A stretch of DNA of 64,000 bases from Methanocella_A sp964548585 (GCA_964548585.1 CAZJRS010000006.1:1-64000), one strand, 5' to 3'; shown: positions 16,136 through 24,706, numbered from the stretch's first letter. The notes: generated by a model from the letters alone, not told the origin. Translations and numbers: made by a program.

Positions 16136-16491
16136 TGTTTAACTCCTACAAAGTAAACACCCTGGAGTTTTTCCCGGAAAAGTGCGTCGGCTGTGGCATG
16201 TGCTGGAACGTTTGTCCCCATGCCGTCTTCGGACAGGAGGAACGAAAAAGCGTTAATCTGTTGATGAAAGCCAGGTCCGTGGCAAAGCTCGAGCGAAAAG
16301 AAGCCTGTATGGAGTGCGGCGCATGCCAGCTCAACTGCCCGTCCGGGGCCATCAAAGTCCAGAGCGGCGTCGGCTGTGCCGCCGCCATGATCCAGGCAGC
16401 GCTAACCGGCGGACCCGAGACCTGTGGAGATGGCTGCTGTGGGTCAGGACCGGTGTCCGACTCTTCCTGTGGATGTGGGGAGAAAAAATAA
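16135..16491 (+). CDS. hgcB: HgcB, 2[4Fe-4S] ferredoxin of mercury methylation
   Basis: A 118-residue ferredoxin with two cluster motifs: CVGCGMCWNVCP (Cys17, 20, 23, 27) and the HgcB-specific CMECGACQLNCP (Cys58, 61, 64, 68). The tail is unusually rich in Cys, with the vicinal CC pair at 101-102 (CGDGCCGSG) and CGCG near the end; such a pair is thought to hand Hg(II) to HgcA. HgcB proteins are often near 95 residues, so the tail here is long. It overlaps hgcA by 1 nt. Confidence 0.96.
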   Translation: MFNSYKVNTLEFFPEKCVGCGMCWNVCPHAVFGQEERKSVNLLMKARSVAKLERKEACMECGACQLNCPSGAIKVQSGVGCAAAMIQAALTGGPETCGDGCCGSGPVSDSSCGCGEKK

Positions 16492-16514
16492 TAGCAGAGA
16501 ATCTTTTTTAATTT

Positions 16515-17048
16515 TTAATCTGATCTGTGAAGGCGCTCCGTGTATTCGGAATCCTCACCCATAAGGGCCAGCGTATCTTCTCCATCCTCAAACCAGTATA
16601 CGAAGACCTCATCAGTCCCAGCCACATTCCTGGATGCTGGAGTCTTGTCACCGGCAAACGGGTAAAAGCTTTCCTTTTTATCGTAGAGGAAGAGCTTGTC
16701 GCCGCTCACCCGGTATTTACCCCGGACTTCAACCATGCCCTTTATAATCGTGCCAGAGCCGATGATCCGGTACAGATAGGTGCCATCACTGTTAAAACGG
16801 TAAGCCTGACCAGAGTATGCATCCCCTACAAAGTTGCCAGCCGAGTCCACGATATTACCCATTGTACCTATATCTCCCCACGCCCCCACAAGATCGCTGT
16901 CGATGTCCGGCTCATCACCGGGCCCCGAATAGGTGCCGGGATTGGACGGCCCGACAGGATCTGTCGGCAGACAACAGCCACAGCAGCCGCTCACCAGCAG
17001 CGCTCCAATAACAAGAATAGAAGCAATGATTACTTTACCACTCAACAA
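16515..17048 (-). CDS. lipoprotein of unknown function
   Basis: A 177-residue secreted protein. The N-terminus is a lipoprotein signal with lipobox LLVSGC and then CGCC. After a Pro/Gly-rich linker (PTDPVGPSNPGTYSGPG) comes a beta-rich domain with DLVGAWGDIGT, YRFNSDGTYLYRI and VRGKYRVSGDKLFLYD, which resembles the small lipocalin-like lipoproteins that open with LVGxW and FxxDGTY. The start is TTG (17048 or 17045). It is convergent with hgcB. Confidence 0.75.
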   Translation of the reverse strand: MLSGKVIIASILVIGALLVSGCCGCCLPTDPVGPSNPGTYSGPGDEPDIDSDLVGAWGDIGTMGNIVDSAGNFVGDAYSGQAYRFNSDGTYLYRIIGSGTIIKGMVEVRGKYRVSGDKLFLYDKKESFYPFAGDKTPASRNVAGTDEVFVYWFEDGEDTLALMGEDSEYTERLHRSD

Positions 17049-17179
17049 TAAACCCCGATCAGGAGTTTAATTCAAAGGATAATAAACCATTCGATAACTG
17101 CGTTGTTACTTCAGCTTGCCTGTAGACAGATAAGCCTGTACTGATTCTTAAAACAAAAAATGATAGTTTTTCTCTTTAT

Positions 17180-17695
17180 TTATTCTTCCTTGATCACATA
17201 GGTATTCAGGAGCAGGTCGTAGATGCCCTGCTTTTTATCGCTGAACAGGATGAACAGCGAGCCGATCCAGAAGAAGTTGTTCAGTATGTTCTTGAGGATG
17301 GTACGCAGAAATGCAGTAACCAGTGAAATGCGGTTGCCATTCGCATCAACGACTTTGAGCTTGAGCAAGATTTTTCCGGGCGTACCCATGTACTTCGAGC
17401 TCTCGAACCAGGCGAAGTAGAGTATCATCACCAGGGCCATGATCAGTACAATGATCAGCATCAGTAACAAAGCCATCAACATGAACAGCATATTCGGATT
17501 GTCAGACATGCCCATGAAGATCACTGTGAAGTACAAGATCATGACAGGTACCAGGAAGATACCAGAGATGATGCTGAGGATGAACCAATCGATTATGTAT
17601 GCGACTAAGCGAATCAGGAAACCGGCGTACTCAGGGGTTTCGTACTCGGGTGTCACCGGATCGAAACTTGTGTCATGGGGACTGATAGTTCTCAA
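17180..17695 (-). CDS. RDD-family membrane protein
   Basis: A 171-residue membrane protein with the RDD signature: YAGFLIRLVAYIIDWFILS (the Arg and Asp of the name), then two further hydrophobic stretches and GTPGKILLKLKVVDANGNRISLVTAFLRTILK near the C-terminus. RDD proteins are poorly understood; some act in ion transport. The start is TTG at 17695, supported by AGGTGG 4 nt upstream. It is transcribed alone. Confidence 0.88.
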   Translation of the reverse strand: MRTISPHDTSFDPVTPEYETPEYAGFLIRLVAYIIDWFILSIISGIFLVPVMILYFTVIFMGMSDNPNMLFMLMALLLMLIIVLIMALVMILYFAWFESSKYMGTPGKILLKLKVVDANGNRISLVTAFLRTILKNILNNFFWIGSLFILFSDKKQGIYDLLLNTYVIKEE

Positions 17696-17812
17696 TTAAC
17701 CACCTTTTTATTACAGGCAAAACATTGTATTAATAATTATTCCCTTGTTATACAACAGGTTGTAGAACTCAGAATCCCTAAGGTCATTCAGTGATCGGAG
17801 CTAAGGGAAAAT

Positions 17813-17829
17813 AGCGGCCTTCAGCCGCT
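17813..17829 (-). terminator. hairpin at the end of trmY
   Basis: AGCGGC (17813-17818) pairs with GCCGCT (17824-17829) around the trmY stop codon, and a T-rich run follows on the minus strand. Probable terminator or 3' hairpin. Confidence 0.4.
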
Positions 17830-18420
17830 TTTATTAAGATCCGGACGCAGGTCAGTCTCCCAGTTGACCATGACAATACAGTGGTCGGCATGGTACAGTT
17901 TCTTGCCGAGGCTCACTCGTTTAGCCCCCCTGGCCTCCAGTACTGCCTCTTCTTCGGGAGTCAGGTTCTGGTGGTCGCTCAGCACGAACGTCTCATTACC
18001 GGTGAGCGGCACATTTCTGATGTCCTCGCCATCCTCGTGCAGGTAGACCAGGTTATCCAGACCGCCGATCACATCCGCGAACGATCGCTTAGAGATATAC
18101 ACCCCGGGCGTCGCCTCTGCCTCGCCCACCGGTGACACGCCCTTCTCCAGCGCCTTCTTGATCAAGGCAGCCGGACTGCGCTCATCCGGGCTCAGGTAGC
18201 GCACGTGCTCGCCGCTGAATTTTATAGTGATTGGTGGGCTTGGCTCGCCGAGAAGAACGGCGAATATCTCCACGTCCCGCCGCAGGTCATGCGATAAGAA
18301 TAACGATGCGTTGATACATCGGGCAATAATATCCATCCGGCCGGCTCCGCCGGGCAAATCATTCAGAGTAAATTTAGGGGTTGTAACGGCTTTATGGCCT
18401 ACGACTACGAACCTGCGCAT
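17821..18420 (-). CDS. trmY: tRNA (pseudouridine(54)-N1)-methyltransferase TrmY
   Basis: A 199-residue SPOUT methyltransferase matching TrmY: MRRFVVVGHKAVTTPKFTLNDLPGGAGRMDIIARCINASLFLSHDLRRD, then IKFSGEHVRYLSPDERS and a knot with LSDHQNLTPEEE and KLYHADHCIVMVNWE. It methylates the pseudouridine 54 that Pus10 makes, so it works directly after the enzyme at 12.6-13.9 kb. No ribosome-binding site is seen before the ATG, which suggests a leaderless message. Confidence 0.95.
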   Translation of the reverse strand: MRRFVVVGHKAVTTPKFTLNDLPGGAGRMDIIARCINASLFLSHDLRRDVEIFAVLLGEPSPPITIKFSGEHVRYLSPDERSPAALIKKALEKGVSPVGEAEATPGVYISKRSFADVIGGLDNLVYLHEDGEDIRNVPLTGNETFVLSDHQNLTPEEEAVLEARGAKRVSLGKKLYHADHCIVMVNWETDLRPDLNKSG

Positions 18421-18511
18421 GGTGGATACTTAGATTAAAGGCTATTAATCATTACGCATAAAAAACTAACAGCAAAGGCTTAAAAGTTCACAGAATAAAA
18501 AAAGAACGGGT

Positions 18512-19849
18512 TTACTTCATCCCCATCTGCTTCATCATCTTCTGCATATTCATCTTGCCACCAGGGCCTCCGCCGCCTTTCATGCCCTTCATGGCCTTCT
18601 GCATCAGCTTATGATACTTCAAAAGTTCCCGGACGTCTTCAGGAGGCTTGCCCGCGCCGCGGGAGATGCGGGAGATGCGGCTGCTGCCGATAAGCTTGGG
18701 ATCTTCCCGTTCTGCGGTTGTCATGGAGTCCATGAGCACCTTGTATCCCTTTAGCTTGTCCTGGGTCATCTTGTACATGTCATCGGTGATGTTTCCACCC
18801 ATGCCGCCGAGGGGCAGCATCGACATGATCTGCTTCAGCGGGCCCATCTTGTTGATGGCCTCGAGCTGGTCATACATGTCGTTCAGGGTTAACCTGCCCT
18901 GCATCATCTTTTCGACGTTGACGTCGTCTTTCATCAGGACTTCGTTAGCCCGCTCTACCAGTGCTTTCAGGTCGCCCATGCCGAGCAGCCGAGAGATAAA
19001 ACCGTCGGGATCGAAGCGCTCGAGGTCGTCGGGCGTTTCACCTACGCCGATAAAGGCGATGGAGGTATTAGTGTCAGATACTGCCGACAGCGCACCGCCA
19101 CCTTTTGCAGTACCGTCGAGCTTGGTGATGACCACGCCGGTGATGCCGATCGCATCGTTGAAAGCCTTGGCTTGCTCGCTGGCCTGCTGACCGATGGCTG
19201 CATCCAGTACCAGCAGCTTGTGATCGAAGTGCGTCAACCCGTAGATATCCTTCATTTCCTGGATGAGGTCGGTTTCCAGAGCGTGCCGGCCTGCCGTATC
19301 TACGATCTTGATATCGTACTTCGCCATCTCCTTCAGACCGTTTCGGACGATGGCTACGGCATCCTTGTTTTCGCTTTCGCCGTAGAACGCTACTCCGAGC
19401 TTATCGCAGAGTTGCTTCAGCTGGTCGTATGCGCCTGGCCGGTACGTATCTGCGCAGATGACGGCCGGCTTGAGGCCTTTTCGTGCGAAGTACCGGGCGA
19501 TCTTGGAGGTAGTGGTCGTCTTACCGGAGCCTTGTAAGCCCACCATCATGATCGTCTGGGACTGAAGAGCGACTGGCGTAGCCTTGCCCACGATGTTGAC
19601 CAGTTCAGTATATACTATTCGCAGCACGTGCTCCTTCGAATTCATACCTGCGGGAGGGGCTTCGGTAAGAGCCCTGTGCTTGATCTGGTTGGACAGCTTC
19701 ATCACGAGCCGGACATTCACGTCTGCCTGAATCAAGGCCCGCTGAATGTCCTTCACCACTTCGTCGATGACTTCCTTGTCGATCTTGCCCGAATTGGCGA
19801 TCTTCTTGAGCGCGTCCTTCAACGAGGTGCCGAGGTTATCTAGTACCAT
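18512..19849 (-). CDS. srp54: signal recognition particle 54 kDa protein (SRP54/Ffh)
   Basis: A 445-residue SRP GTPase with the N domain (residues 1-95), G domain with GLQGSGKTTTTSK, DTAGRHALE, TKLDGTAKGGGALS and GVGETPDDLERF, and a Met-rich M domain at the C-terminus ending in a Gly/Met/Lys tail. It binds signal peptides and 7S RNA and targets nascent chains to the membrane. GGAG lies 7 nt before the ATG. Confidence 0.97.
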   Translation of the reverse strand: MVLDNLGTSLKDALKKIANSGKIDKEVIDEVVKDIQRALIQADVNVRLVMKLSNQIKHRALTEAPPAGMNSKEHVLRIVYTELVNIVGKATPVALQSQTIMMVGLQGSGKTTTTSKIARYFARKGLKPAVICADTYRPGAYDQLKQLCDKLGVAFYGESENKDAVAIVRNGLKEMAKYDIKIVDTAGRHALETDLIQEMKDIYGLTHFDHKLLVLDAAIGQQASEQAKAFNDAIGITGVVITKLDGTAKGGGALSAVSDTNTSIAFIGVGETPDDLERFDPDGFISRLLGMGDLKALVERANEVLMKDDVNVEKMMQGRLTLNDMYDQLEAINKMGPLKQIMSMLPLGGMGGNITDDMYKMTQDKLKGYKVLMDSMTTAEREDPKLIGSSRISRISRGAGKPPEDVRELLKYHKLMQKAMKGMKGGGGPGGKMNMQKMMKQMGMK

Positions 19850-20027
19850 AATCGGTCTCCGGTATTCTCCGTATTTACATCGTATAAAACGGCCGGATGC
19901 ATATAAACATTGTGTATCGCTCTCCGGGCGATATAGTATATATAATACACCATATATTTTATTTGCGCATGGAAAAGAGCAAATTGTTTATGTAGAGCAG
20001 GGACTCTTTAATCAACGGGATTGGATT

Positions 20028-20168
20028 ATGCGTTGCATGATGTGTGAATGCAAATATAGCGAAGACCATGGAGAAATCCTGGCCGGTTTTTGCAGTGATG
20101 AGTGCAGGAATGTTTACGCGCACATTTATGGGTTCGAGGAGTTGAGTAAGCCACAGGTTCTGTGCTGA
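20028..20168 (+). CDS. 46-residue Cys-rich miniprotein (zinc-ribbon-like)
   Basis: A short frame starting at ATG 20028: MRCMMCECKY at the N-terminus, GFCSDECRNVY in the middle and a C-terminal VLC. The CxxCxC plus CxxxC arrangement looks like a small zinc finger of the kind ending in SDECR. TATATAATA near 19940 may be its promoter, and a strong hairpin (20165-20184) overlaps its end. It lies between srp54 and the metal ATPase; a role in metal handling is only a guess. Confidence 0.6.
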   Translation: MRCMMCECKYSEDHGEILAGFCSDECRNVYAHIYGFEELSKPQVLC

Positions 20169-20184
20169 CGACTGAGGTCGTCAG
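20165..20184 (+). terminator. hairpin after the Cys-rich miniprotein
   Basis: CTGACGAC and GTCGTCAG form an 8-bp perfect stem with a TGAG loop at the miniprotein stop codon. No strong T-run follows directly, so it may be a 3' stabiliser or terminator. Confidence 0.4.
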
Positions 20185-20296
20185 AGAGTTGAGGGCGAAA
20201 AGCGAGTCCTGATAATGATTAGTTGCTTGATCAGTTCATTTTAAACTTCTGTATTAACAAAATACTACTTAAAATTTTTTCGGTCATCACAAAAAG

Positions 20297-20304
20297 TATA
20301 AATA
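20297..20304 (+). promoter_or_regulatory. TATA box of the metal P-type ATPase gene
   Basis: TATAAATA preceded by a purine-rich AAAAAG. It predicts a transcription start at about 20325-20330, inside the inverted repeat at 20314-20335. Confidence 0.6.
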
Positions 20305-20313
20305 ATATGTATT

Positions 20314-20335
20314 CATATGAGCAGTTGTTCATATG
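20314..20335. promoter_or_regulatory. SmtB/ArsR-type metal-responsive operator
   Basis: An imperfect 22-bp inverted repeat with perfect CATATGA/TCATATG outer arms and ends reading ATGAGCA and TGTTCAT, very close to the 12-2-12 sites bound by SmtB, CadC and CzrA. It covers the expected transcription start of the ATPase gene, so a bound repressor would block initiation. The only ArsR-family gene in the window is at 14.8 kb; whether that protein binds here is unknown. Confidence 0.65.
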
Positions 20336-20388
20336 TTCAACCATTCTAATGAACTGATCGGCCGAGCACGTGGCCCACGGGTGATACG

Positions 20389-22731
20389 ATGAGTGAGCTT
20401 AAGGTTTTCACGGATACATGTAGCTGCTGCACAAGCGAACACGTGCAGGATCACAGTGAACTGCGCCACGACAGGCTCCGTGTAACAGGTATGGACTGTA
20501 CGGACTGCGCCGCAAAGCTGGTCAAAGCCATAGAATCCCACCCGGGAATAACCCGGGTCAATCTGAACTTCAATGCCGGAGTAATGACCATAGATCACAA
20601 AGCCAGCCTGGGTGATATTATCAGCATCATTAAAAACAACGGCTACGAGGCATCGCCGGACGGCATACAGGTACATGTATACCAGATCGAAGGGCTTGAC
20701 TGCGCCGACTGTGCAGCCAAGCTGGAGAAGTACGTCTCGGAGATGCCGGGCGTATCCCGGGCGACACTCAACTTTTCCACCGCCCGGCTTACTGTTGAGC
20801 ATTCCTCCCCGGCAGCCGAGATTGAAAAAGCGATCTCGGGAATGGGTTATACCTACACCCTACAGGGCAACAGCGGCCATGAGGAGGCATTCTATAAAAA
20901 GTACCGGAGGCTCATATCCGCGGCAGTGTCCAGCATCGGCCTGGCTGCGGGCATGGCTTCGGCATTCATCGGCCTGCCATGGTATATACCGCTACTGTGC
21001 TATGCGTTCTCAATTATCACCGGAGGCTTCTACATTTTCAGGAGCGCGATCTATTCGCTGCGTTCTCTGACTCCGGATATGAACCTGCTGATGACACTGG
21101 CGGTAGCTGGTGCCATCCTGATCAACCAGTGGGAAGAAGGAGCGGCCGTAATCTTCCTGTTTTCGGTAGGCTACGCACTCCAGTCCTATACGCTGGACCG
21201 GACCCGCAACTCGATCAAGTCACTGATCAACCTTGCGCCGGCGGAAGCGGCAGTACTCCGAAGCGGCACAGAGCTCAAGGTTCCGGTGCGATCAATCACA
21301 CCGGGTGACATACTGATCATCCGGCCGGGCGAACGCATAGCCATGGACGGCGTGGTTACCGACGGTATTTCATCAGTCAACCAGGCACCCATAACCGGAG
21401 AATCGATCCCGGTCGAGAAAAAGAAGGGGAGCCCGGTGTATGCGGGCACCATGAATGAGCGGGGCACGCTGGAAGTAGAGGTGACCAAAACCTTCGAGGA
21501 TAATACGCTGTCAAAAATCATCCACATGGTTGAAGAAGCGCAGAGCCGTAAAGCCCCGACACAGGAGTTCGTGGACCGCTTCGCGAAGTACTATACGCCG
21601 GCAGTGATCATAGCCGCCGTTGCCATTGCCGCAATTCCGCCACTGCTGGGCCAGCCGTTCGAGACATGGTTCTACAGGGCACTGGTGTTGCTGGTCATCG
21701 CCTGCCCCTGCGCACTGGTCATATCGACGCCCGTATCCATCGTCGCTGCTATCGGCAACGCTTCCCGCCACGGCATATTGATCAAGGGTGGTACATACCT
21801 GGAAGAATGCAGCCGGATCAACGCGATCGCGTTTGATAAAACAGGCACACTCACCCAGGGCCGGCCGGAAGTCACGGACGTTGTCACGTATGGCTACTCC
21901 AGAGAAGAAGCCATCCATATTGCTGCAGCCCTGGAGGACCGATCGGAACATCCGCTGGCAGCAGCGATCATGCGTGCCAACGGCAAAAACGGGGTGCTGA
22001 AAGTGGAGGCGTTTGAGTCAGTCCCGGGTTCCGGCGTCCGGGCGTCGGTCAACGGCATGAAATACAGCATAGGTAGCGCCCGCATGTTCGACCGCCTGGG
22101 CGACGACGTGCGCAGAGACATCTCACGCTTCGAAGAAGAGGGAAAGACCCCGATTATTATGGGCGGACCCCAGGGAACCATAGCAATCTTTGCGATCATG
22201 GACCAGATACGGCAAGAGAGCGCAGGCGCATTACAATCGCTGCACGACGCTAAGGTCCAGCATCTGGTCATGCTGACGGGAGATGGCGAACAGGCTGCAA
22301 AAGCCATAGCCAGCCAGACAGGCGTGGATGAGTACTACGCAGGGTTGCTACCGGAAGCTAAAGTAACCCAGATCACCCGACTCAAGGAAAAGTACGGACA
22401 TGTGGCCATGGTAGGTGACGGTGTCAACGATGCACCGGCGCTGGCCGAAGCCTCCATCGGCATCGCGATGGGTGCCACAGGCTCGGATACCGCTATCGAA
22501 ACCGCAGATATCGCCCTGATGTCCAACGATCTCACCCGCCTGGCATATCTAGTCAAGCTCGGCCGCAGGATGATGCGCGTCATCATGGAAAACGTGACGT
22601 TCTCACTCGCAGTGAAAGCGTTGTTCATAGGCCTCACCCTGCTCGGGTTCGCCAACCTCTGGATGGCCGTCTTCGCCGACACCGGAGCGGCCATCATCGT
22701 CATCCTCAACGGGATGAGATTGCTCCGTTAA
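20389..22731 (+). CDS. zntA: Zn/Cd/Pb-type P1B ATPase (ZntA/CadA-like) with two metal-binding domains
   Basis: A 780-residue heavy-metal efflux pump. The N-terminus has a CSCC cluster and then two HMA domains with GMDCTDC (about residues 34-40) and GLDCADC (about 105-111). The core has TGES (about 335), the transmembrane CPC motif (about 437-439), DKTGT (about 482) and GDGVNDAPAL (about 676). The last segment with KALFIG, WMAVFADTGA and LNGMRLL is typical of the Zn/Cd/Pb group and not of copper pumps. GGTGAT precedes the ATG. An SmtB-like operator lies upstream and a terminator follows. Confidence 0.94.
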   Translation: MSELKVFTDTCSCCTSEHVQDHSELRHDRLRVTGMDCTDCAAKLVKAIESHPGITRVNLNFNAGVMTIDHKASLGDIISIIKNNGYEASPDGIQVHVYQIEGLDCADCAAKLEKYVSEMPGVSRATLNFSTARLTVEHSSPAAEIEKAISGMGYTYTLQGNSGHEEAFYKKYRRLISAAVSSIGLAAGMASAFIGLPWYIPLLCYAFSIITGGFYIFRSAIYSLRSLTPDMNLLMTLAVAGAILINQWEEGAAVIFLFSVGYALQSYTLDRTRNSIKSLINLAPAEAAVLRSGTELKVPVRSITPGDILIIRPGERIAMDGVVTDGISSVNQAPITGESIPVEKKKGSPVYAGTMNERGTLEVEVTKTFEDNTLSKIIHMVEEAQSRKAPTQEFVDRFAKYYTPAVIIAAVAIAAIPPLLGQPFETWFYRALVLLVIACPCALVISTPVSIVAAIGNASRHGILIKGGTYLEECSRINAIAFDKTGTLTQGRPEVTDVVTYGYSREEAIHIAAALEDRSEHPLAAAIMRANGKNGVLKVEAFESVPGSGVRASVNGMKYSIGSARMFDRLGDDVRRDISRFEEEGKTPIIMGGPQGTIAIFAIMDQIRQESAGALQSLHDAKVQHLVMLTGDGEQAAKAIASQTGVDEYYAGLLPEAKVTQITRLKEKYGHVAMVGDGVNDAPALAEASIGIAMGATGSDTAIETADIALMSNDLTRLAYLVKLGRRMMRVIMENVTFSLAVKALFIGLTLLGFANLWMAVFADTGAAIIVILNGMRLLR

Positions 22732-22738
22732 AATGCTC

Positions 22739-22762
22739 GGCGCCCCGGGCGCCTAGGTTTTT
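22739..22762 (+). terminator. terminator of the metal ATPase gene
   Basis: GGCGCC, CCG, GGCGCC forms a tight GC hairpin (22739-22753) 8 nt after the stop codon, followed by TAGGTTTTT. Confidence 0.6.
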
Positions 22763-22784
22763 ATATCTTAAATTTAAATATTAA

Positions 22785-23309
22785 ATGAGCCATATGGACG
22801 TTTTTAAGGCCATCGAGACCCGGAGGAGCATTCGGAAGTACAAGGATATGCCGGTCCCTGACGACTTGCTGAAGCGGATACTGGAAGCGGCGAGACAGGC
22901 ACCATCCGCATCGAACCGGCAGCCCTGGGCAATGGTGGTCGTCCGGGACAAGGAACAAAAGCGGCTGGTAGCCAAAGCCTGTACCAATATGGACCACGTG
23001 GCGCACTGTGCAGCGTTCATCGCATGCATTGCCGAGCCGATCCACAAGTGGTACAAGCTTGACGTGGCGATCGCCCTGGAGAACCTCTCGCTGGCTGCCT
23101 GGGATGCGGGCATTGGCTCTTGCTGGATCGGTTACTTTGAAGAAGATCTCATAAAGTCCGTTCTCCACATACCACATGATAGAGTAGTCGTCGCCTGCAT
23201 GACACTGGGCTACCCGGATGAGACACCGGAAGCCCGGCCGAGAAAAGAGTTTTCGGACCTGATATACTGGGAAAAGTATAGCCCGAGATCAGGCTCTCCG
23301 GACCTCTAA
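22785..23309 (+). CDS. nitroreductase-family FMN oxidoreductase
   Basis: A 174-residue flavoprotein: ETRRSIRKYKDMPVPDDLLKRILEAARQAPSASNRQPW is the FMN-binding start of the nitroreductase fold, and LAAWDAGIGSCWIGYF the later conserved part. Such enzymes reduce nitro groups, quinones or flavins; the substrate cannot be told. TTTATATC lies about 22 nt upstream of the ATG and there is no ribosome-binding site, so the mRNA may be leaderless. An in-frame ATG 9 nt downstream is an alternative start. Confidence 0.92.
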   Translation: MSHMDVFKAIETRRSIRKYKDMPVPDDLLKRILEAARQAPSASNRQPWAMVVVRDKEQKRLVAKACTNMDHVAHCAAFIACIAEPIHKWYKLDVAIALENLSLAAWDAGIGSCWIGYFEEDLIKSVLHIPHDRVVVACMTLGYPDETPEARPRKEFSDLIYWEKYSPRSGSPDL

Positions 23310-23379
23310 GCTTTTTTTAATATTCACGCCCCTCAGACCTAATGATATAGAAAGTTCAAATAGATGAAAAACATACTGT

Positions 23380-23410
23380 CGGGAGAGCCGGAGATACTTG
23401 TTGTCTCCCG
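23380..23410 (+). promoter_or_regulatory. 7-bp inverted repeat in the hflX leader
   Basis: CGGGAGA (23380-23386) and TCTCCCG (23404-23410) are exact complements 13 nt before the hflX ATG. In RNA this would form a stem-loop next to the GGTGA ribosome-binding site. Confidence 0.4.
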
Positions 23411-23422
23411 TTCTGGTGAACT

Positions 23423-24685
23423 ATGCCAAGTGCAATTTTAATTAAAAGGATCGACCCGTATAACCGGGATCAAAATTTAGACGAGCTGGAGGAGCTGACC
23501 CAATCGGCGGGCTATGAAGTGCTGGATAAACTAACCCAGGTGCGTCTCCCGGATAATGCCTATTGCATCGGTAAGGGAAAGGCCCAAGAGTTTGCCGATA
23601 TCATTGCGGTTAAAAAACCAGATAAAGTCATTATCGATGAACAGATAAATGCGGTACAGAAATACAATCTCGCCAAGCTTTTCAAAGTTGAAGTCATCGA
23701 TCGTTTTAACTTAATCTTAGAAATTTTCGCACAGCGTGCCCGTACCCGGGAGTCAAGGCTTCAGGTGGACCTGGCAAACCTGATCTATGAGCGTCCGCTG
23801 GCACGCATGAAGGTTAAGCTGGCGACAAGGGGCGAGCAGCCGGGTTTTAAAGGTCTGGGCCAGTACCAGGCGGATATTTACGAGAGCGAGATCACGGGCA
23901 GAATTGCCAAGATCAATAGCGAGTTGGAAATTATCCGGAAACGGCAGGACCAGACGAGGTCACAGCGCAAGGAACACGGCTTTGACATGGTCGCGCTGGC
24001 GGGCTATACCAACGCGGGTAAAAGCACGCTGATGAATGCGCTGGTGGGCGAGTCGGTTGTGGCTAAAGACCAGTTGTTCACCACGCTGATGCCGACCACC
24101 AGGCGGCTGGATGCGGGACGCAGGAAAGTCCTGCTCACCGATACGGTCGGTTTCATCAAGGACCTGCCCCACTTTATGGTGGAGGCGTTCCGTTCGACGC
24201 TCGAAGAGATCTACCAGGCCGATCTGATCATACTGGTCGTGGACGCAAGCGAGCCTCCCGAAACCGTGATCGAGAAGCTGACCACCTGCCACGACACGCT
24301 CTGGGGCAAGATCGGCCCGATACCAGTGATCACCGCGTTGAACAAATGTGATAAGATGGGTATGCAGGCGCTTGAAGTGACGCAGGCAGCTATCGGAAAT
24401 CTGGCCCCTAACCCGGTGCCCATCTCGGCAAAGACGGGTGATGGCCTGGAAGAGCTCCGGGCAACGGTAGAATGGTTCCTGCCGAAATGGACGTCGGCAG
24501 ATGTCACGCTTCCGCATACGGAGGAAGGTTTATCTTTGCTGTCACAGCTCTACGAAGATGCCATCGTCAGAGAAGTGGAGTACGGGACAGGCATCGATGG
24601 CCCGTGTATCCGCGTATCCGTGGAAGCGAGGGAGAGCGTACTAAGCCGGTTGTCGGAGAGGACGCAGAAAGGCGCATGTCCGTAA
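23423..24685 (+). CDS. hflX: GTPase HflX
   Basis: A 420-residue ribosome-associated GTPase. The N-terminal HflX domain (GKGKAQEFADII, LDLANL-like LQVDLANLIYERPLARM, RGEQPGFKGLGQ) is followed by the G domain with GYTNAGKSTLMNAL, DTVGFIKDLPH and NKCD. HflX splits stalled ribosomes and is present in many archaea. GGTGA lies close to the ATG. A stem-loop lies in the leader. Confidence 0.95.
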   Translation: MPSAILIKRIDPYNRDQNLDELEELTQSAGYEVLDKLTQVRLPDNAYCIGKGKAQEFADIIAVKKPDKVIIDEQINAVQKYNLAKLFKVEVIDRFNLILEIFAQRARTRESRLQVDLANLIYERPLARMKVKLATRGEQPGFKGLGQYQADIYESEITGRIAKINSELEIIRKRQDQTRSQRKEHGFDMVALAGYTNAGKSTLMNALVGESVVAKDQLFTTLMPTTRRLDAGRRKVLLTDTVGFIKDLPHFMVEAFRSTLEEIYQADLIILVVDASEPPETVIEKLTTCHDTLWGKIGPIPVITALNKCDKMGMQALEVTQAAIGNLAPNPVPISAKTGDGLEELRATVEWFLPKWTSADVTLPHTEEGLSLLSQLYEDAIVREVEYGTGIDGPCIRVSVEARESVLSRLSERTQKGACP

Positions 24686-24706
24686 GATCGGCATACATAG
24701 GCGCAT

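Noticed and set aside
20389..22731. Copper-type CopA assignment
   Set aside because: The CPC motif fits several groups, but the final segment (KALFIG, WMAVFADTGA) and the DCxxC metal-binding domains match ZntA/CadA and not CopA.
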